A stretch of 64,000 nucleotides of DNA from assembly GCA_021107755.1 (NCBI GenBank), contig JAIOSF010000031.1:17589-81588 (forward strand), written 5' to 3'. This document shows positions 11,096 to 21,994 of the stretch, piece after piece (the stretch's first letter is position 1; every line of letters starts with the position of its first letter). A program made the position numbers and the translations under genes. The notes under the pieces were generated by a model. The model saw nothing but the letters and a program-made list of their open reading frames with translations. It did not search any database and was not told the DNA's origin. Origin of the DNA: Arcobacteraceae bacterium (GTDB lineage Bacteria > Campylobacterota > Campylobacteria > Campylobacterales > Arcobacteraceae).

Positions 11096-13093
11096 CTATG
11101 ATGCAACTAGATTTTTTTTACGAGGTTCCCTATGATCTGCGTGTGATAATTCTGATTTTTTTTGTGCTTCAATTATACCCATAACATCAAGAATTAAACC
11201 AATGCTTCCATCTCCTCTAACAGTAGCAGCTCCGATACCTTCAACACTTCTAAAGTTTTTATCAAGTGGTTTTACAACAACTTGATGTTGATGTAAAAAT
11301 TCATCAATAAACATAGCTATTTTAGTTGTACCTGATTTTACAACAATTAACATACCCTCTTCAAGTTTCGTATGTTGCGGTTCAATGTCAAATAATTGAT
11401 GTAATCTTACAACTGGTATAAACTCTTCTCTTAACATTAATAAATCTTGTGTACCATCACCAATTCTCTTAATCATCTCAGATGTTGGCTGTAATGACTC
11501 TACAATTGCACTTAGTGGTAAAATGTATTTTACATTACCAACAGCAATGTCAAGTCCATCAAGAATAGCAAGTGTTAATGGTAACATAATAGTAATTGTT
11601 GTACCAGTACCTATCTCTGTATCAAGATTAATAACACCACCTAATTTAGTAATATTTGTTTTAACAACATCCATACCAACACCACGACCTGAAATGTCTG
11701 TTACTGCTTCAGCCGTACTCACCCCTGCTCCAAATATAAGCATCGCTTTTTCATTATCAGTCATTGAAGCTAATTGTTGCTCATCAATAAGACCATTTTC
11801 AAGTGATTTTTGAGCAACTTTATCTGCTGGTATCCCTTTTCCATCATCTTTTATAGTAATAATCATTTGACCATTTGCTTGTTCAGCAGAGATAAGAATA
11901 GTACCTGTTTCAGTTTTTCCAGCGGCAACTCTATCCTCTGGCATCTCAATACCATGATCAAGCGAGTTTCTAATAATATGCATTAAAGGATCTGTAAGAC
12001 CTTCAATCATTGCCTTATCAATCTCAACACTATCACCTTCATGTTTAAACTCAATTTTCTTTTTAAGTTTTTTAGATATATCTCTAACTACTTTAGGAAA
12101 TTTTGAATAGATAGATTCCATTGGTACCATACGGATACTCATAATTGAATCTTGCATATCTCGAATATGTCTTTCCAGTAATTCAAGTCTTTCTAGCACG
12201 GAGTTTCTTACTTTACTCTCTCTAATTGTAGTACTATATTGAGTTAACATAGCATTTGTAATAACTAAATCCCCAACATTATTCATCAGTAAATCAATTT
12301 TATCTAGATTAACTCTAATTGTACTTGCTGCTGCTTTTTTAGAAGGTTCATCTTTCTCTACTGCTTTTGCTTTCACAGGAGCTACTTTAGGTGTTTCTTG
12401 CACAGCTGTAGCTATCTCTTTTGGTGCTGCCACCTCTTCTAATTTTGCAACTGTTTCAATTTTAGATTCTGGTGTTATTTTTTCAGCTTCATCAAAAAAA
12501 CCAAAGTTTTCTTCACTGCTTATACTCTCGACATCTTCTGTAACTGATGCCTCTTCACCGAAGAATCCCCAAGATTCATTTGAAGAAGAACTTTTAACTA
12601 CTTCTTGTTCAACTTGAGGTGTAGTTGATGTTGTAGCATCTTCTTTAGTTGACACTGTAGCCTGAGGTGCTTCAGAAGGTGCACCTCCTCCATTCATATA
12701 CGCACGAATAGTTCCTAAAAGTTCTGTAGTCATTTCAGTAAATTTATCTCTATCCATCTCCCCATCACATTCCATTTGAAGAATCTCTTTCATAACATCA
12801 AGACCATCAATCAATGTACCAGCCATTTCAGGTATAAATTCAATCTGATGATTTCTAAGTTTATCCATCATGTTTTCAACATCATGTGTAAACTCAGCAA
12901 AGAAAGCTAGCTCAACAGAAGCACCACTTCCTTTTAGAGTATGTACATCCCTAAATAATTGTCCCATCTCTTCATCTGTTAAACTACCATTATTTTCCGC
13001 TTCTAATAAAACGTTGTCTGCTGACTCAAAAAGCTCTTCCGCTTCCTCAACAAACATATCTCTATACATTGATATATCAAATCCAGACATCAT
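11096..13093 (-). CDS. cheA: chemotaxis histidine kinase CheA
   Basis: Hpt domain (HTLKGSGASVEL), H-ATPase (HIIRNSLDHGIEMPEDR), CheW-like C-terminus. Confidence 0.96.
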   Translation of the reverse strand: MMSGFDISMYRDMFVEEAEELFESADNVLLEAENNGSLTDEEMGQLFRDVHTLKGSGASVELAFFAEFTHDVENMMDKLRNHQIEFIPEMAGTLIDGLDVMKEILQMECDGEMDRDKFTEMTTELLGTIRAYMNGGGAPSEAPQATVSTKEDATTSTTPQVEQEVVKSSSSNESWGFFGEEASVTEDVESISSEENFGFFDEAEKITPESKIETVAKLEEVAAPKEIATAVQETPKVAPVKAKAVEKDEPSKKAAASTIRVNLDKIDLLMNNVGDLVITNAMLTQYSTTIRESKVRNSVLERLELLERHIRDMQDSIMSIRMVPMESIYSKFPKVVRDISKKLKKKIEFKHEGDSVEIDKAMIEGLTDPLMHIIRNSLDHGIEMPEDRVAAGKTETGTILISAEQANGQMIITIKDDGKGIPADKVAQKSLENGLIDEQQLASMTDNEKAMLIFGAGVSTAEAVTDISGRGVGMDVVKTNITKLGGVINLDTEIGTGTTITIMLPLTLAILDGLDIAVGNVKYILPLSAIVESLQPTSEMIKRIGDGTQDLLMLREEFIPVVRLHQLFDIEPQHTKLEEGMLIVVKSGTTKIAMFIDEFLHQHQVVVKPLDKNFRSVEGIGAATVRGDGSIGLILDVMGIIEAQKKSELSHADHREPRKKNLVAS

Positions 13094-13110
13094 TACACCT
13101 TTTTAATTTA

Positions 13111-13479
13111 TTATTTTTTAGTTAAAACTATATTAACAGCTTTTAACAATTGATCAGGAACAAATGGCTTTACAATCCAACCTGTAGCACCAGCAGCTTT
13201 ACCTTTAGTTTTCATCTCATCACTTCTTTCAGTTGTAAGAACTAAAATTGGTGTTTTAGAATACTGACTTAATTTTCGAAGTTCTCCTACAAATGTTAAT
13301 CCATCCATATTTGGCATGTTTATATCAGTAATAATCAAATCATACTGAGTACTATTTGCCTTCTCTAAACCATCAACACCATCCACAGCTTCAACAACAT
13401 CATTGTATCCGCCCTCGTTTAGTGCATATGATAGCATATCTCTTAACATAGTAGAATCATCTACAATCAATAATTTCAT
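13111..13479 (-). CDS. cheY: chemotaxis response regulator CheY-like
   Basis: Stand-alone receiver: LIVDDSTMLRDML, DLIITDINMPNMDG, GWIVKPF. Confidence 0.94.
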   Translation of the reverse strand: MKLLIVDDSTMLRDMLSYALNEGGYNDVVEAVDGVDGLEKANSTQYDLIITDINMPNMDGLTFVGELRKLSQYSKTPILVLTTERSDEMKTKGKAAGATGWIVKPFVPDQLLKAVNIVLTKK

Positions 13480-13562
13480 TTTATTCCCTTCAAATGAATT
13501 TAAAATAATCTCTATAATAACAACTATAACTAAACTTAGTTTAAACTAATCTAAAAAATCCC

Positions 13563-15743
13563 TTAAAAATTGGTTGCGATAAGCTCTATTCTATCTTTAG
13601 AAACTTTCAAAACCTTTACACTTATAGTGTCATTTTCATTTAATACATCTTTAACATTATTCACACGCTTTTTTGATATTTTTGATATATGTAAAAGCCC
13701 TTCTCCACCCTTAGGAAGTTCAACAAAAGCTCCAAAATCAGCAATTCTTACAACTTTTCCATCTAATACATCATCAACTTTATAGATATTTTCGAAGTTT
13801 ATAACTTCTTTTTTTTGAAAAGACTTTGCATTTGAAGATATATTTTTAACTTGTTCTACAGCCCCTAATATATTATCTTTATTGTCACCTGTAATTTTAA
13901 CTGCACCACTAGCTTTATCTAAGTCTATTGATACTCCCCATTTTTCAATAATTTCTCTAATAACTGAACCTGCTTTCCCGATAACAGCTAAAACTTTTGT
14001 TGGATCAATATTAAATTGTTCAATTAATGGTAATGCATCACTTGGAACGATATCTTGTACAGCATCTTCCATTAAAGTTAAGATATGTACTCTACCCTCT
14101 TTTGCTTGTTCTAATGCTTCTTTTAAAACTTCTAATGAGATACCACCAAGTTTAATATCCATCTGTAGTGCTGTAATACCATTTGTTGTCCCTGTAACTT
14201 TAAAATCCATATCACCATCATGATCTTCAAGTCCCATAATATCAGTTAGAATTGCATATTTATCATCTTTAAACACACCGCCCATAGCAACACCTGCTAC
14301 TAGTGAAGATATAGGAATACCAGCTGCTTTAAGAGCAATTGAACCACCACAAACAGTTGCCATTGACGAACTTCCATTTGATTCAAAAATTTCTGAAACT
14401 AATCTAATAGTATCTGTATAGTCTTTATCTATTGAGGATTCTAATGCTCTTTTTGCAAGATTTCCATGTCCTAATTCTCTTCTACTAACACCAAATATAG
14501 GTTTTGCTTCACCAACACTAAATCCAGGAAAATTGTAATGCACCATAAAATTTTCATTTTTTGTATCTTTACTTGTAAGTATTTCATACATTTGAGCATC
14601 TTTATTATTTCCTAAAGTTGCAACAACTAAAGCTTGTGTTTCACCTCTGGTAAATAAACAACTGCTGTGAGTTGATGGTAAAATATTTGTTTCTATCGTA
14701 ATATTTCGAACATCTCTTAAACCTCGGCCATCAGCTCTAAGGTTTTCTTCTATAATCATATCTCTTACAATATCTTTTTTTACTATTTCAACAGCTTCTC
14801 TAACATCTTTTAGCTCTATTGAATACTCAACACAATAATTATCAGTAGATATTTTTTTAGATATATCATCTAATCCACTAAATCTCTCTTTTTTTGCCAT
14901 AACTTTTATAGCATCTTTTATACTTTCAATGTAATTGTCTCGTACATGACTCAATAATAAATCTGTAATATTCATCTGTAATAATTCAACAGACTGTGAC
15001 TCTTTTTTTGCAAAGTCAAAACTCTTTTCATATGTTTTGTTAGTATTTATAATAATATCTGAAGATATTCTGATAGCTTTAACAAGTTCATCCTCACTAA
15101 TATCATTTATATTATGAATCTTTGTAAAACTTTCTATGTCAACCTCTACCATCTCTTGAGATGAGATAGCCTTCATCTCTATCATTAATAATTCATTTGA
15201 AGTTCCAGCAACATATAAGTCTAATGTAGATTCTTCCATTTGAGTTAAAGATGGATTGACAATAAACTCTCCATCAATTTTTCCTATTCTTGTTGCACAT
15301 ACAGATCTTTCAACTGGTATATCAGATGTAAATAAAGCAGCAGAAGCAGCATTCAATGCCATTACTTGTAAATCAGCATCTGTATCTACACTTAAAACCA
15401 TTACTGTAATAGTAGTAGGATACACATATCCTTTTGGAAAAAGTGGACGAAGACTTCTATCTATAATACGAGAAGTTAAAGTTTCAAAATCATTTGGTTT
15501 TCCTTCTCTTTTGATAAATCCACCAGCAAACTTTGCTGCTGCATAAGTTTTTTCTATATACTGAACAGTCAATGGTGTAAAATCTTCACTTACAGGATTA
15601 TCAAACTCTGATACTACTGTTGCCATTAAAACAGTATTTCCAACTTTATATAAAACAGAACCATTACTTTGTTTTGCTACTTTATCAAACTCAAAAACCT
15701 CTTTTATATTATTTATCTCTAATTCACATACGGTTGACATCAT
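13563..15743 (-). CDS. pnp: polyribonucleotide nucleotidyltransferase
   Basis: Two RNase PH domains, KH and S1 domains (DGKVVRIADFGAFVELPKGGEGLLHIS). Confidence 0.97.
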   Translation of the reverse strand: MMSTVCELEINNIKEVFEFDKVAKQSNGSVLYKVGNTVLMATVVSEFDNPVSEDFTPLTVQYIEKTYAAAKFAGGFIKREGKPNDFETLTSRIIDRSLRPLFPKGYVYPTTITVMVLSVDTDADLQVMALNAASAALFTSDIPVERSVCATRIGKIDGEFIVNPSLTQMEESTLDLYVAGTSNELLMIEMKAISSQEMVEVDIESFTKIHNINDISEDELVKAIRISSDIIINTNKTYEKSFDFAKKESQSVELLQMNITDLLLSHVRDNYIESIKDAIKVMAKKERFSGLDDISKKISTDNYCVEYSIELKDVREAVEIVKKDIVRDMIIEENLRADGRGLRDVRNITIETNILPSTHSSCLFTRGETQALVVATLGNNKDAQMYEILTSKDTKNENFMVHYNFPGFSVGEAKPIFGVSRRELGHGNLAKRALESSIDKDYTDTIRLVSEIFESNGSSSMATVCGGSIALKAAGIPISSLVAGVAMGGVFKDDKYAILTDIMGLEDHDGDMDFKVTGTTNGITALQMDIKLGGISLEVLKEALEQAKEGRVHILTLMEDAVQDIVPSDALPLIEQFNIDPTKVLAVIGKAGSVIREIIEKWGVSIDLDKASGAVKITGDNKDNILGAVEQVKNISSNAKSFQKKEVINFENIYKVDDVLDGKVVRIADFGAFVELPKGGEGLLHISKISKKRVNNVKDVLNENDTISVKVLKVSKDRIELIATNF

Positions 15744-16404
15744 TTTCCTTTTTATAATTATCTTTTAATTTTTCTATATCTTCTAATTCTATTTGTTCTA
15801 ATTTTTCATAATAAAAATCAATTGAAACAAAATGTGCAGGTGCCTGAACGAAATACAAATCATCCGCAATTGTTTCTATATCATTAATTGTAACTTCAGG
15901 TAAAACTGGAACTGCAACACAAATTGATTTTGCTTGCTTGCTAATAACAGACTTAATACAAGCCATCATTGTAAGCCCTGTATTTAAACCCTCGTCAACT
16001 AATAAAACATTACTGTTAGCTAAGTCTATTATATCTAAACCATCTCTATACTTAGCTTTATAATCTTGTATATCAGTTAAGTACATATCTTTAGACTCAT
16101 CATAAATATTTTCTAAATCCAATGAAAATGATTTCAATAATTCTTCATGAACAACAATATCTTGTGTTTCCGTTATAATTGCTATTTCACACTCATTATT
16201 ATTTTTTGTAAATATTTTTTTTGTAAATAGATAATCGAATTTTGCATTCAATTTTTTCGCTAAATCTAATGCGATTGGTACTCCACCAGCAGAGATAGCT
16301 AGTATAATCCATTGTTCTTTTTTCATATCCTCTGTAGGTAAAACACTATAAAGCATTTTTGTTGCTTCTATTCTATCAGAAAAAATAATATTGTCTATTT
16401 TCAA
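15724..16404 (-). CDS. phosphoribosyltransferase domain protein
   Basis: PRTase-type segment VLLVDEGLNTGLTMMA and AISAGGVPIALDLAKKL. Confidence 0.8.
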   Translation of the reverse strand: MKIDNIIFSDRIEATKMLYSVLPTEDMKKEQWIILAISAGGVPIALDLAKKLNAKFDYLFTKKIFTKNNNECEIAIITETQDIVVHEELLKSFSLDLENIYDESKDMYLTDIQDYKAKYRDGLDIIDLANSNVLLVDEGLNTGLTMMACIKSVISKQAKSICVAVPVLPEVTINDIETIADDLYFVQAPAHFVSIDFYYEKLEQIELEDIEKLKDNYKKENDVNRM

Positions 16405-16409
16405 AATAA

Positions 16410-18518
16410 TTACCTTTGCTTCAATTTGTAGTTTTGTCTTAAATCAAATAGTTGCTTAAGATTAAACTCCACATAAACTACATCCTGTCTTGTAACACTT
16501 CCATCTGTTGTATTTGTAGCAACTAACGAATTGACATATTTTAAATTTAAAGCCCAACATTTTTTATCTATACCAAAAATATATTGTTTTTTTCTACTAA
16601 TATCTTGAATCATATCGTACTCTTCCATATAAGAGATATTATAATATTTATAAAAATTAAAGCCCAACGAGTAAGTAATATATTCATCTTTTAAAAATGT
16701 CGTTTCATCTTTTTTATAACTATGATAAAGTTTCAAAAAACTATTTTCATAATTTAAATTTAAATTAGATACTGATGAAATGATATCTTTTAAATCATAA
16801 TTATAAAATAATCTATTAGCAATAGAACCGTATTGGAAATAGATTCGTAAATCGTTCTCTAAATTCCCTTTTTCATATTTTTTTGTTAAGTCATTATAAG
16901 AATATACTTGATTCACTTTATGTGTAACAATTGGATGTATTGTTTCTTTATCATAAAAAGATTGTGAAAGTCCAAAAGATATAGTCTCTTTGGTTCCTGA
17001 AACTGGGAATATTGATAAAAGATCATTTTGAGCATTACCTACTAAATCTGGATCATAAATAGTTCCCTCTTTTTTAAAAACATTGGGTTTAGTATAAGTT
17101 CCTGAAAAATTGAGTGCATGTATAAAACTATCATAAGGTTTAACTAAATCTGTATAAACTGAAACAATATGATTTGTTGCAGCATAATTAACACTATCAT
17201 ATATATCATTATCATTTGTATAATCAATATTTGTATAATTTACTTGCTCACTTAATGATATATTTAAATAATCATCGAAAAGTGTAAAGTTATAACTTAT
17301 TGGAATATATACCTCCGTTGTATTAGCACCTATCCCAATTTTTCTAGTATCCCTAGTGACTTTTGTATCTAATGAATAAGACAATTTATCAAATAATAAA
17401 TTATCCGAATATTTATGTAAATTAACGGCTGGAAGAGTTTGCATTACAGCATCATTGTTATCTAAAGACAAATCATCATAATACTTCATCTCCAAATCAC
17501 CATAATATTGATTTGTATTATAGTAATATTTTATTTTAGATTCTAAAAACTTATCAGTATAGTCACTCTTATCATTATCATATATTGTATCTAAATAATC
17601 AACATCATTCATACTTACTAAATCAACGAGTAAGCCATCTGTAGAAGTTTTATTATCAGAAAATAGATTTGTTCGTCTATAGTTTAAACTTGAACCAAAA
17701 TGTTTATTGTTAACAAGGTTATTTTCATTTTGATAATCATCATTTTCTTCAAATATTCCTGTTTCAAGTTGTAAATATGAATAAGCTGAATCTTTATAAC
17801 GGTAATTAAAAGAAATACCTTGTCCTCTATCTGTTCTTATTTGTGGTACAACTTCTATATCATAATTAGGTTGTGGAGCATAGTATATAGGTTGTGCATA
17901 TATAAATCCCTCATCCTTTGAAATCCCAATAGTAGGTGATAGTAAACCTGTTCGTCTTGTTTTATCTGTTGAGAAGCCAAAGTATGGCGTATATATTACT
18001 GGAGTTTTATTTATATATAAGGTTGTATTATAAGTATTAATCCATTTCTCTTCAGTATCATAATCACCCTTTGAAAAACTAACACTCCATGCTGGATCAA
18101 CACAATCACAACTTGATAATGTTGAATTATTTAGATTATAAGTTGATTTTGTCGAATTTGTATCAGATGAGTTAAACCATAATTGACTTTGATTATCTAG
18201 CATTAACATCGGTTTTATATTCTTTAATTCTTTATTAATATCTATAAAAAGATATTCAGAAAAACTCACATGTTGATTATTTTTTATTAAGTTTACATCC
18301 TCAAACAATTCAATAGTTGCAGCTGTTTTATCATAAATCAACTTTTTAGAGGTTATATAATAACTTTGTGAAAACACAACAACATCCCCAGTTGCAGTAA
18401 TAATATTATCTTTTGTATTAAGGTTTTTAGCAATTATTTGAAGGTTTTCATCTGTAAATTCTGCTGCATTTACAGATATGTATAAAAGAAGAATATAATA
18501 TATAAAAAATTTACGCAT
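16410..18518 (-). CDS. lptD: LPS-assembly protein LptD
   Basis: Signal peptide, OstA-like N-domain, Cys pair SSCDCVDPAWSV, GLLSPTIGISKDEGFIYAQPIYYAPQPNYD. Confidence 0.92.
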   Translation of the reverse strand: MRKFFIYYILLLYISVNAAEFTDENLQIIAKNLNTKDNIITATGDVVVFSQSYYITSKKLIYDKTAATIELFEDVNLIKNNQHVSFSEYLFIDINKELKNIKPMLMLDNQSQLWFNSSDTNSTKSTYNLNNSTLSSCDCVDPAWSVSFSKGDYDTEEKWINTYNTTLYINKTPVIYTPYFGFSTDKTRRTGLLSPTIGISKDEGFIYAQPIYYAPQPNYDIEVVPQIRTDRGQGISFNYRYKDSAYSYLQLETGIFEENDDYQNENNLVNNKHFGSSLNYRRTNLFSDNKTSTDGLLVDLVSMNDVDYLDTIYDNDKSDYTDKFLESKIKYYYNTNQYYGDLEMKYYDDLSLDNNDAVMQTLPAVNLHKYSDNLLFDKLSYSLDTKVTRDTRKIGIGANTTEVYIPISYNFTLFDDYLNISLSEQVNYTNIDYTNDNDIYDSVNYAATNHIVSVYTDLVKPYDSFIHALNFSGTYTKPNVFKKEGTIYDPDLVGNAQNDLLSIFPVSGTKETISFGLSQSFYDKETIHPIVTHKVNQVYSYNDLTKKYEKGNLENDLRIYFQYGSIANRLFYNYDLKDIISSVSNLNLNYENSFLKLYHSYKKDETTFLKDEYITYSLGFNFYKYYNISYMEEYDMIQDISRKKQYIFGIDKKCWALNLKYVNSLVATNTTDGSVTRQDVVYVEFNLKQLFDLRQNYKLKQR

Positions 18519-18954
18519 CTACAACCAATGTTTTCCCAAATTTATCATGAAGTGTTTGTCTTGAGTCTGTATAGTAGGCCATAATAAAACCAATATAAAA
18601 AATCATCTCACTAATAATCCGTCCACCTGACCTAAATGCACTATTTACCAATGACACTTTACCAAAATGATCAAAATCTATCACTTTTATTTTTGCAATA
18701 AGCTTTCCAATTGTAGCACCATAATACCAAATAAAAAATGTCTGATATATAAACTTAATAATAACTATTTGAAAAAATGCAGCATTCATAATAGTCATTA
18801 CTGCTATAAAGTCTCCATTTGTAGCCTTAACACTGTCCCATAAGAGTAATAATACTAACAAAGTGATTGATAAATCATCAATTACAAAAGCTTTAATTCT
18901 AGACCCCATGGAGGCTAGTTGTAGATTATCTATATCTATATTATTTTCTGACAT
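18511..18954 (-). CDS. RDD family membrane protein
   Basis: Multi-TM RDD domain; DSRQTLHDKFGKTLVV. Confidence 0.85.
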   Translation of the reverse strand: MSENNIDIDNLQLASMGSRIKAFVIDDLSITLLVLLLLWDSVKATNGDFIAVMTIMNAAFFQIVIIKFIYQTFFIWYYGATIGKLIAKIKVIDFDHFGKVSLVNSAFRSGGRIISEMIFYIGFIMAYYTDSRQTLHDKFGKTLVVDA

Positions 18955-18963
18955 AAACTCTTC

Positions 18964-20235
18964 TTACTTTAAAGCTTGATATGCTATATCTGTTCGACAT
19001 TTTTTACCAGCAAAATGAACTTGACCACAAAGTGCATAGGCTCTATCTCTCGCTGTTTGAATATCATCACCAAATCCAACACATAAAAGTACTCTCCCGC
19101 CTGTTGCTAAGAGTGTATCACCATCTTTTGTTACTCCAGCATAAGAGATATGAGAATTTTCTTTTAATACTTCATCATGTATATCATCTACAATTATTTC
19201 CGCAGGTGCACTACTCCCATAAGGATAGTTTCCACTAGCCATAACTACTGCCACACCAAATTGTTTTTTAATTTTAATATCTAAAGTATCTAATTGTTTT
19301 GTAGCACCTTTATAAAAAAGCTCACTCACTGGTGTTTCAAGTAATGGCATAAGTATTTCACACTCAGGATCTCCAAACCTTACATTGTATTCTAAGATAA
19401 TTGGCTCATTATCTACAACCATAACACCTATAAAAAGTACACCTTCAAAAGGAGCACCCTCTTTTTTCATACCTTCAAGTGTTGGTTTAATAACCCTATC
19501 TTCAACTTTTTTATAAATATCATCATTTACGAGTGGTGTTGGAGCATATGCACCCATACCACCAGTATTTGGTCCAGTATCACCATCACCTACTCTTTTA
19601 TGATCTTGAGCTGCTGGTAATACAACATAATTATCTCCATCACAAACAGCAAAAATAGAAAGTTCATATCCATCAAGATATTCTTCAACAACAACTTTTG
19701 CTCCAGCATCTCCAAAGCTTTCACCACTTAGCATTCCTGAAACTGCTTCTTTGGCTTCCTCTTTAGATAATGCAATTATTACACCTTTACCCGCACAAAG
19801 ACCATCTGCTTTTACAACAATAGGAGTTTTACTCATACTATCAATAAAATTATATGCTTCCTCTTTTGAAGCTGTTTCAATAAATGCAGCAGTTGGTATA
19901 TTGTACTTTTTAAGTATATTCTTCATATACACTTTACTACCTTCAAGTTGTGCTGCCTTTGCACTTGGTCCAAAGATAGTAAGCCCCTCTTGCTTAAATA
20001 TATCTACAACACCATCTACCAAAGGTTGTTCAGGTCCTACTATTGTAAGCCCTATATTGTTATTCTTTGCCCAAGAAGCTAGTTCTTTATAATCTTTTAT
20101 ATTAATATTACTACCAATTTTATCTGTAGCACCGTTTCCTGGACAAAAAGTAATATTGTGTTCTTCATATTCTTTTGAAATAGCAAGCCCAATAGAGTAT
20201 TCTCTACCACCACTTCCAAGTATTAAAATGTTCAT
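18964..20235 (-). CDS. purD: phosphoribosylamine--glycine ligase
   Basis: [18 protein letters not shown]-grasp [24 protein letters not shown]. Confidence 0.97.
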   Translation of the reverse strand: MNILILGSGGREYSIGLAISKEYEEHNITFCPGNGATDKIGSNINIKDYKELASWAKNNNIGLTIVGPEQPLVDGVVDIFKQEGLTIFGPSAKAAQLEGSKVYMKNILKKYNIPTAAFIETASKEEAYNFIDSMSKTPIVVKADGLCAGKGVIIALSKEEAKEAVSGMLSGESFGDAGAKVVVEEYLDGYELSIFAVCDGDNYVVLPAAQDHKRVGDGDTGPNTGGMGAYAPTPLVNDDIYKKVEDRVIKPTLEGMKKEGAPFEGVLFIGVMVVDNEPIILEYNVRFGDPECEILMPLLETPVSELFYKGATKQLDTLDIKIKKQFGVAVVMASGNYPYGSSAPAEIIVDDIHDEVLKENSHISYAGVTKDGDTLLATGGRVLLCVGFGDDIQTARDRAYALCGQVHFAGKKCRTDIAYQALK

Positions 20236-20518
20236 ATTTGCAGTTCCTTAATATAGCTATTAACTTATGTTATTAAGTTATAGTATATCAAAACTCAACT
20301 TAATAAAAATCAAAATACTTATTAATTTTTAATAAATTATAACAGTATAAATGTAATTATAAATTATCTAAGTTTGAATAAACTTCAATATACAAAGGTA
20401 TTCTTATACTCTGCTAATAAATTCTTTACCAAGTTGTATAATTGAAAATAAATTCTATTTACTGAAATTTAAGTGAAAAGTTAACTTTTTTACAAAATTA
20501 AGTAAAAAAATAAATCAA

Positions 20519-20660
20519 GATAGCCGTTAACCTTAAGGTGGCCCTAAAAGCCAAAATACTACAGTTAAGAATGCAATTTCAGGAGCAACAATCCCATCTT
20601 TAACCAAAAGTGGGAAGTGCTACACACCATCGCTAAGTTACATTAACCGTAAAAAAACAG
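20519..20660. ncRNA. candidate structured intergenic RNA (strand and family unknown)
   Basis: GC-enriched island in a very AT-rich gap. Long-range pairing of CCGTTAACCTTAAGGTGG (from 20524) with CCATCGCTAAGTTACATTAACCG (ending 20649), plus internal hairpin TCCCATCTTTAACCAAAAGTGGGA (20592-20615). Neither strand has a convincing start-to-stop ORF. Confidence 0.45.
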
Positions 20661-20722
20661 TATCGGACCCAAAATATAAAGGAAAATCCCGAACTATCTA
20701 GATACAAAATTGTAACATATTT

Positions 20723-21880
20723 TTAATTAAAATCATTTTGTGTTAACAGATTTTGAATATCATCAATTGTTAATTGATATAATTTCTTAAAAATAAATTT
20801 CATATACTTTGTTTCAGAAGCAGTAAAACCTTTTGGATCTTTATTTGATACTACTAATTCCTCTCCATTTACTTCTAGTTTTTTAAGTTTTTCATTAATT
20901 ATTTTTAAATAATATATTAAGCTATATCCATCTTTTGTCTGTTCAATTGTAACTATGATTTGATCATCTTGAATCTTATCTAATGCAATATCTTCTGATA
21001 TAGTAGTAATATTTAAATATTTCAACAACCTTACAAAAGTATCACTACTCATATGCCCTATATAAAACTTGCTGTATATTTCAAAATATTTTGAAATCTT
21101 TTTAGATTCTAAAAATTTAAAGTCTAAAATATTTTTATGCTCTTTTCTCAAACTTTTAAGTACCCAAAGTAAATTATCAAAATACTTAAATGGTGCTACT
21201 TTGACCTCATGTGAATGTATCAGTTTTTTAGCTTTTACCTCTTTAAATTTTCTATCTTTAAAGTTTCTATTATGAATAAGATCTTCAATTAGTTTATCAT
21301 CATTTAAAGCTTTTGTAACCCACACTCTACAATAAGAGGGGAAAACATTTACCCCCATTGCACCTTCACTTAAGATAATTAACGCTTTTACTTTAAGTTT
21401 AGGGAACAAAAACTCTAAAAGTGCTTTTTTCTTTTTTAGTCTTTTTCGTAAACTTGTGGTTGTTTTTACAATCGTGCTTTCAACAAAGCATACACTATCT
21501 TTAGTGAAAAAAAGTGCATCAAATTCTGTTACATCTTTATACCCTGCTTTATAAACAATTTGAGAGTTTTTATCTATCATCAAACCATTTTTCATATTTT
21601 CATAATTATCCTGATGAGGGCCTTTTAAAACAAACTTTTCTATATCATCGTTTTTTATTGCATATTGTAACAAAAGCTCATAAATAACATTTTCAAAAAC
21701 TTCCCCTATAAAACTACTATATGTACTTATATAGTGTGGATCTTCTTTATCTGGGTTTAATTTTTGAAGTTTTTGTAGGTATCTATTATGGTAAGTGTAA
21801 AAGTACAAGTTATCTAAACAAGAAGATGTATCTAAATACTTAATCTCTTTTGGCATTTTTAAAAAATTATTATTAGTCAT
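20723..21880 (-). CDS. uncharacterised protein with possible PD-(D/E)xK nuclease-like motif
   Basis: TEFDALFFTKDSVCFVESTIVKTTT resembles D-x(n)-ExT/K; overall family not recognised. Confidence 0.6.
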   Translation of the reverse strand: MTNNNFLKMPKEIKYLDTSSCLDNLYFYTYHNRYLQKLQKLNPDKEDPHYISTYSSFIGEVFENVIYELLLQYAIKNDDIEKFVLKGPHQDNYENMKNGLMIDKNSQIVYKAGYKDVTEFDALFFTKDSVCFVESTIVKTTTSLRKRLKKKKALLEFLFPKLKVKALIILSEGAMGVNVFPSYCRVWVTKALNDDKLIEDLIHNRNFKDRKFKEVKAKKLIHSHEVKVAPFKYFDNLLWVLKSLRKEHKNILDFKFLESKKISKYFEIYSKFYIGHMSSDTFVRLLKYLNITTISEDIALDKIQDDQIIVTIEQTKDGYSLIYYLKIINEKLKKLEVNGEELVVSNKDPKGFTASETKYMKFIFKKLYQLTIDDIQNLLTQNDFN

Positions 21881-21994
21881 AATTAATGATATCTAATTTT
21901 TGCTTAAACTACTGAATGTAATCATTTTGTAAGTAAAATAGGATATAATTAATTTTATAGATATAAAATCGATAGATTAAAGGACATTTTAGGC

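Noticed and set aside
13570-15546. + strand ORFs within pnp
   Set aside because: Antisense frames of Pnp; Ser/Thr/Ile-rich translations typical of shadow ORFs.
20519-20660. Reverse-strand peptide (..FPLLVKDGIVAPEIAFLTVVFWLLGPP*) as a gene
   Set aside because: Protein-like stretch but the frame is closed by a stop shortly upstream with no plausible start. RNA structure is the better-supported reading, though a gene remnant cannot be excluded.
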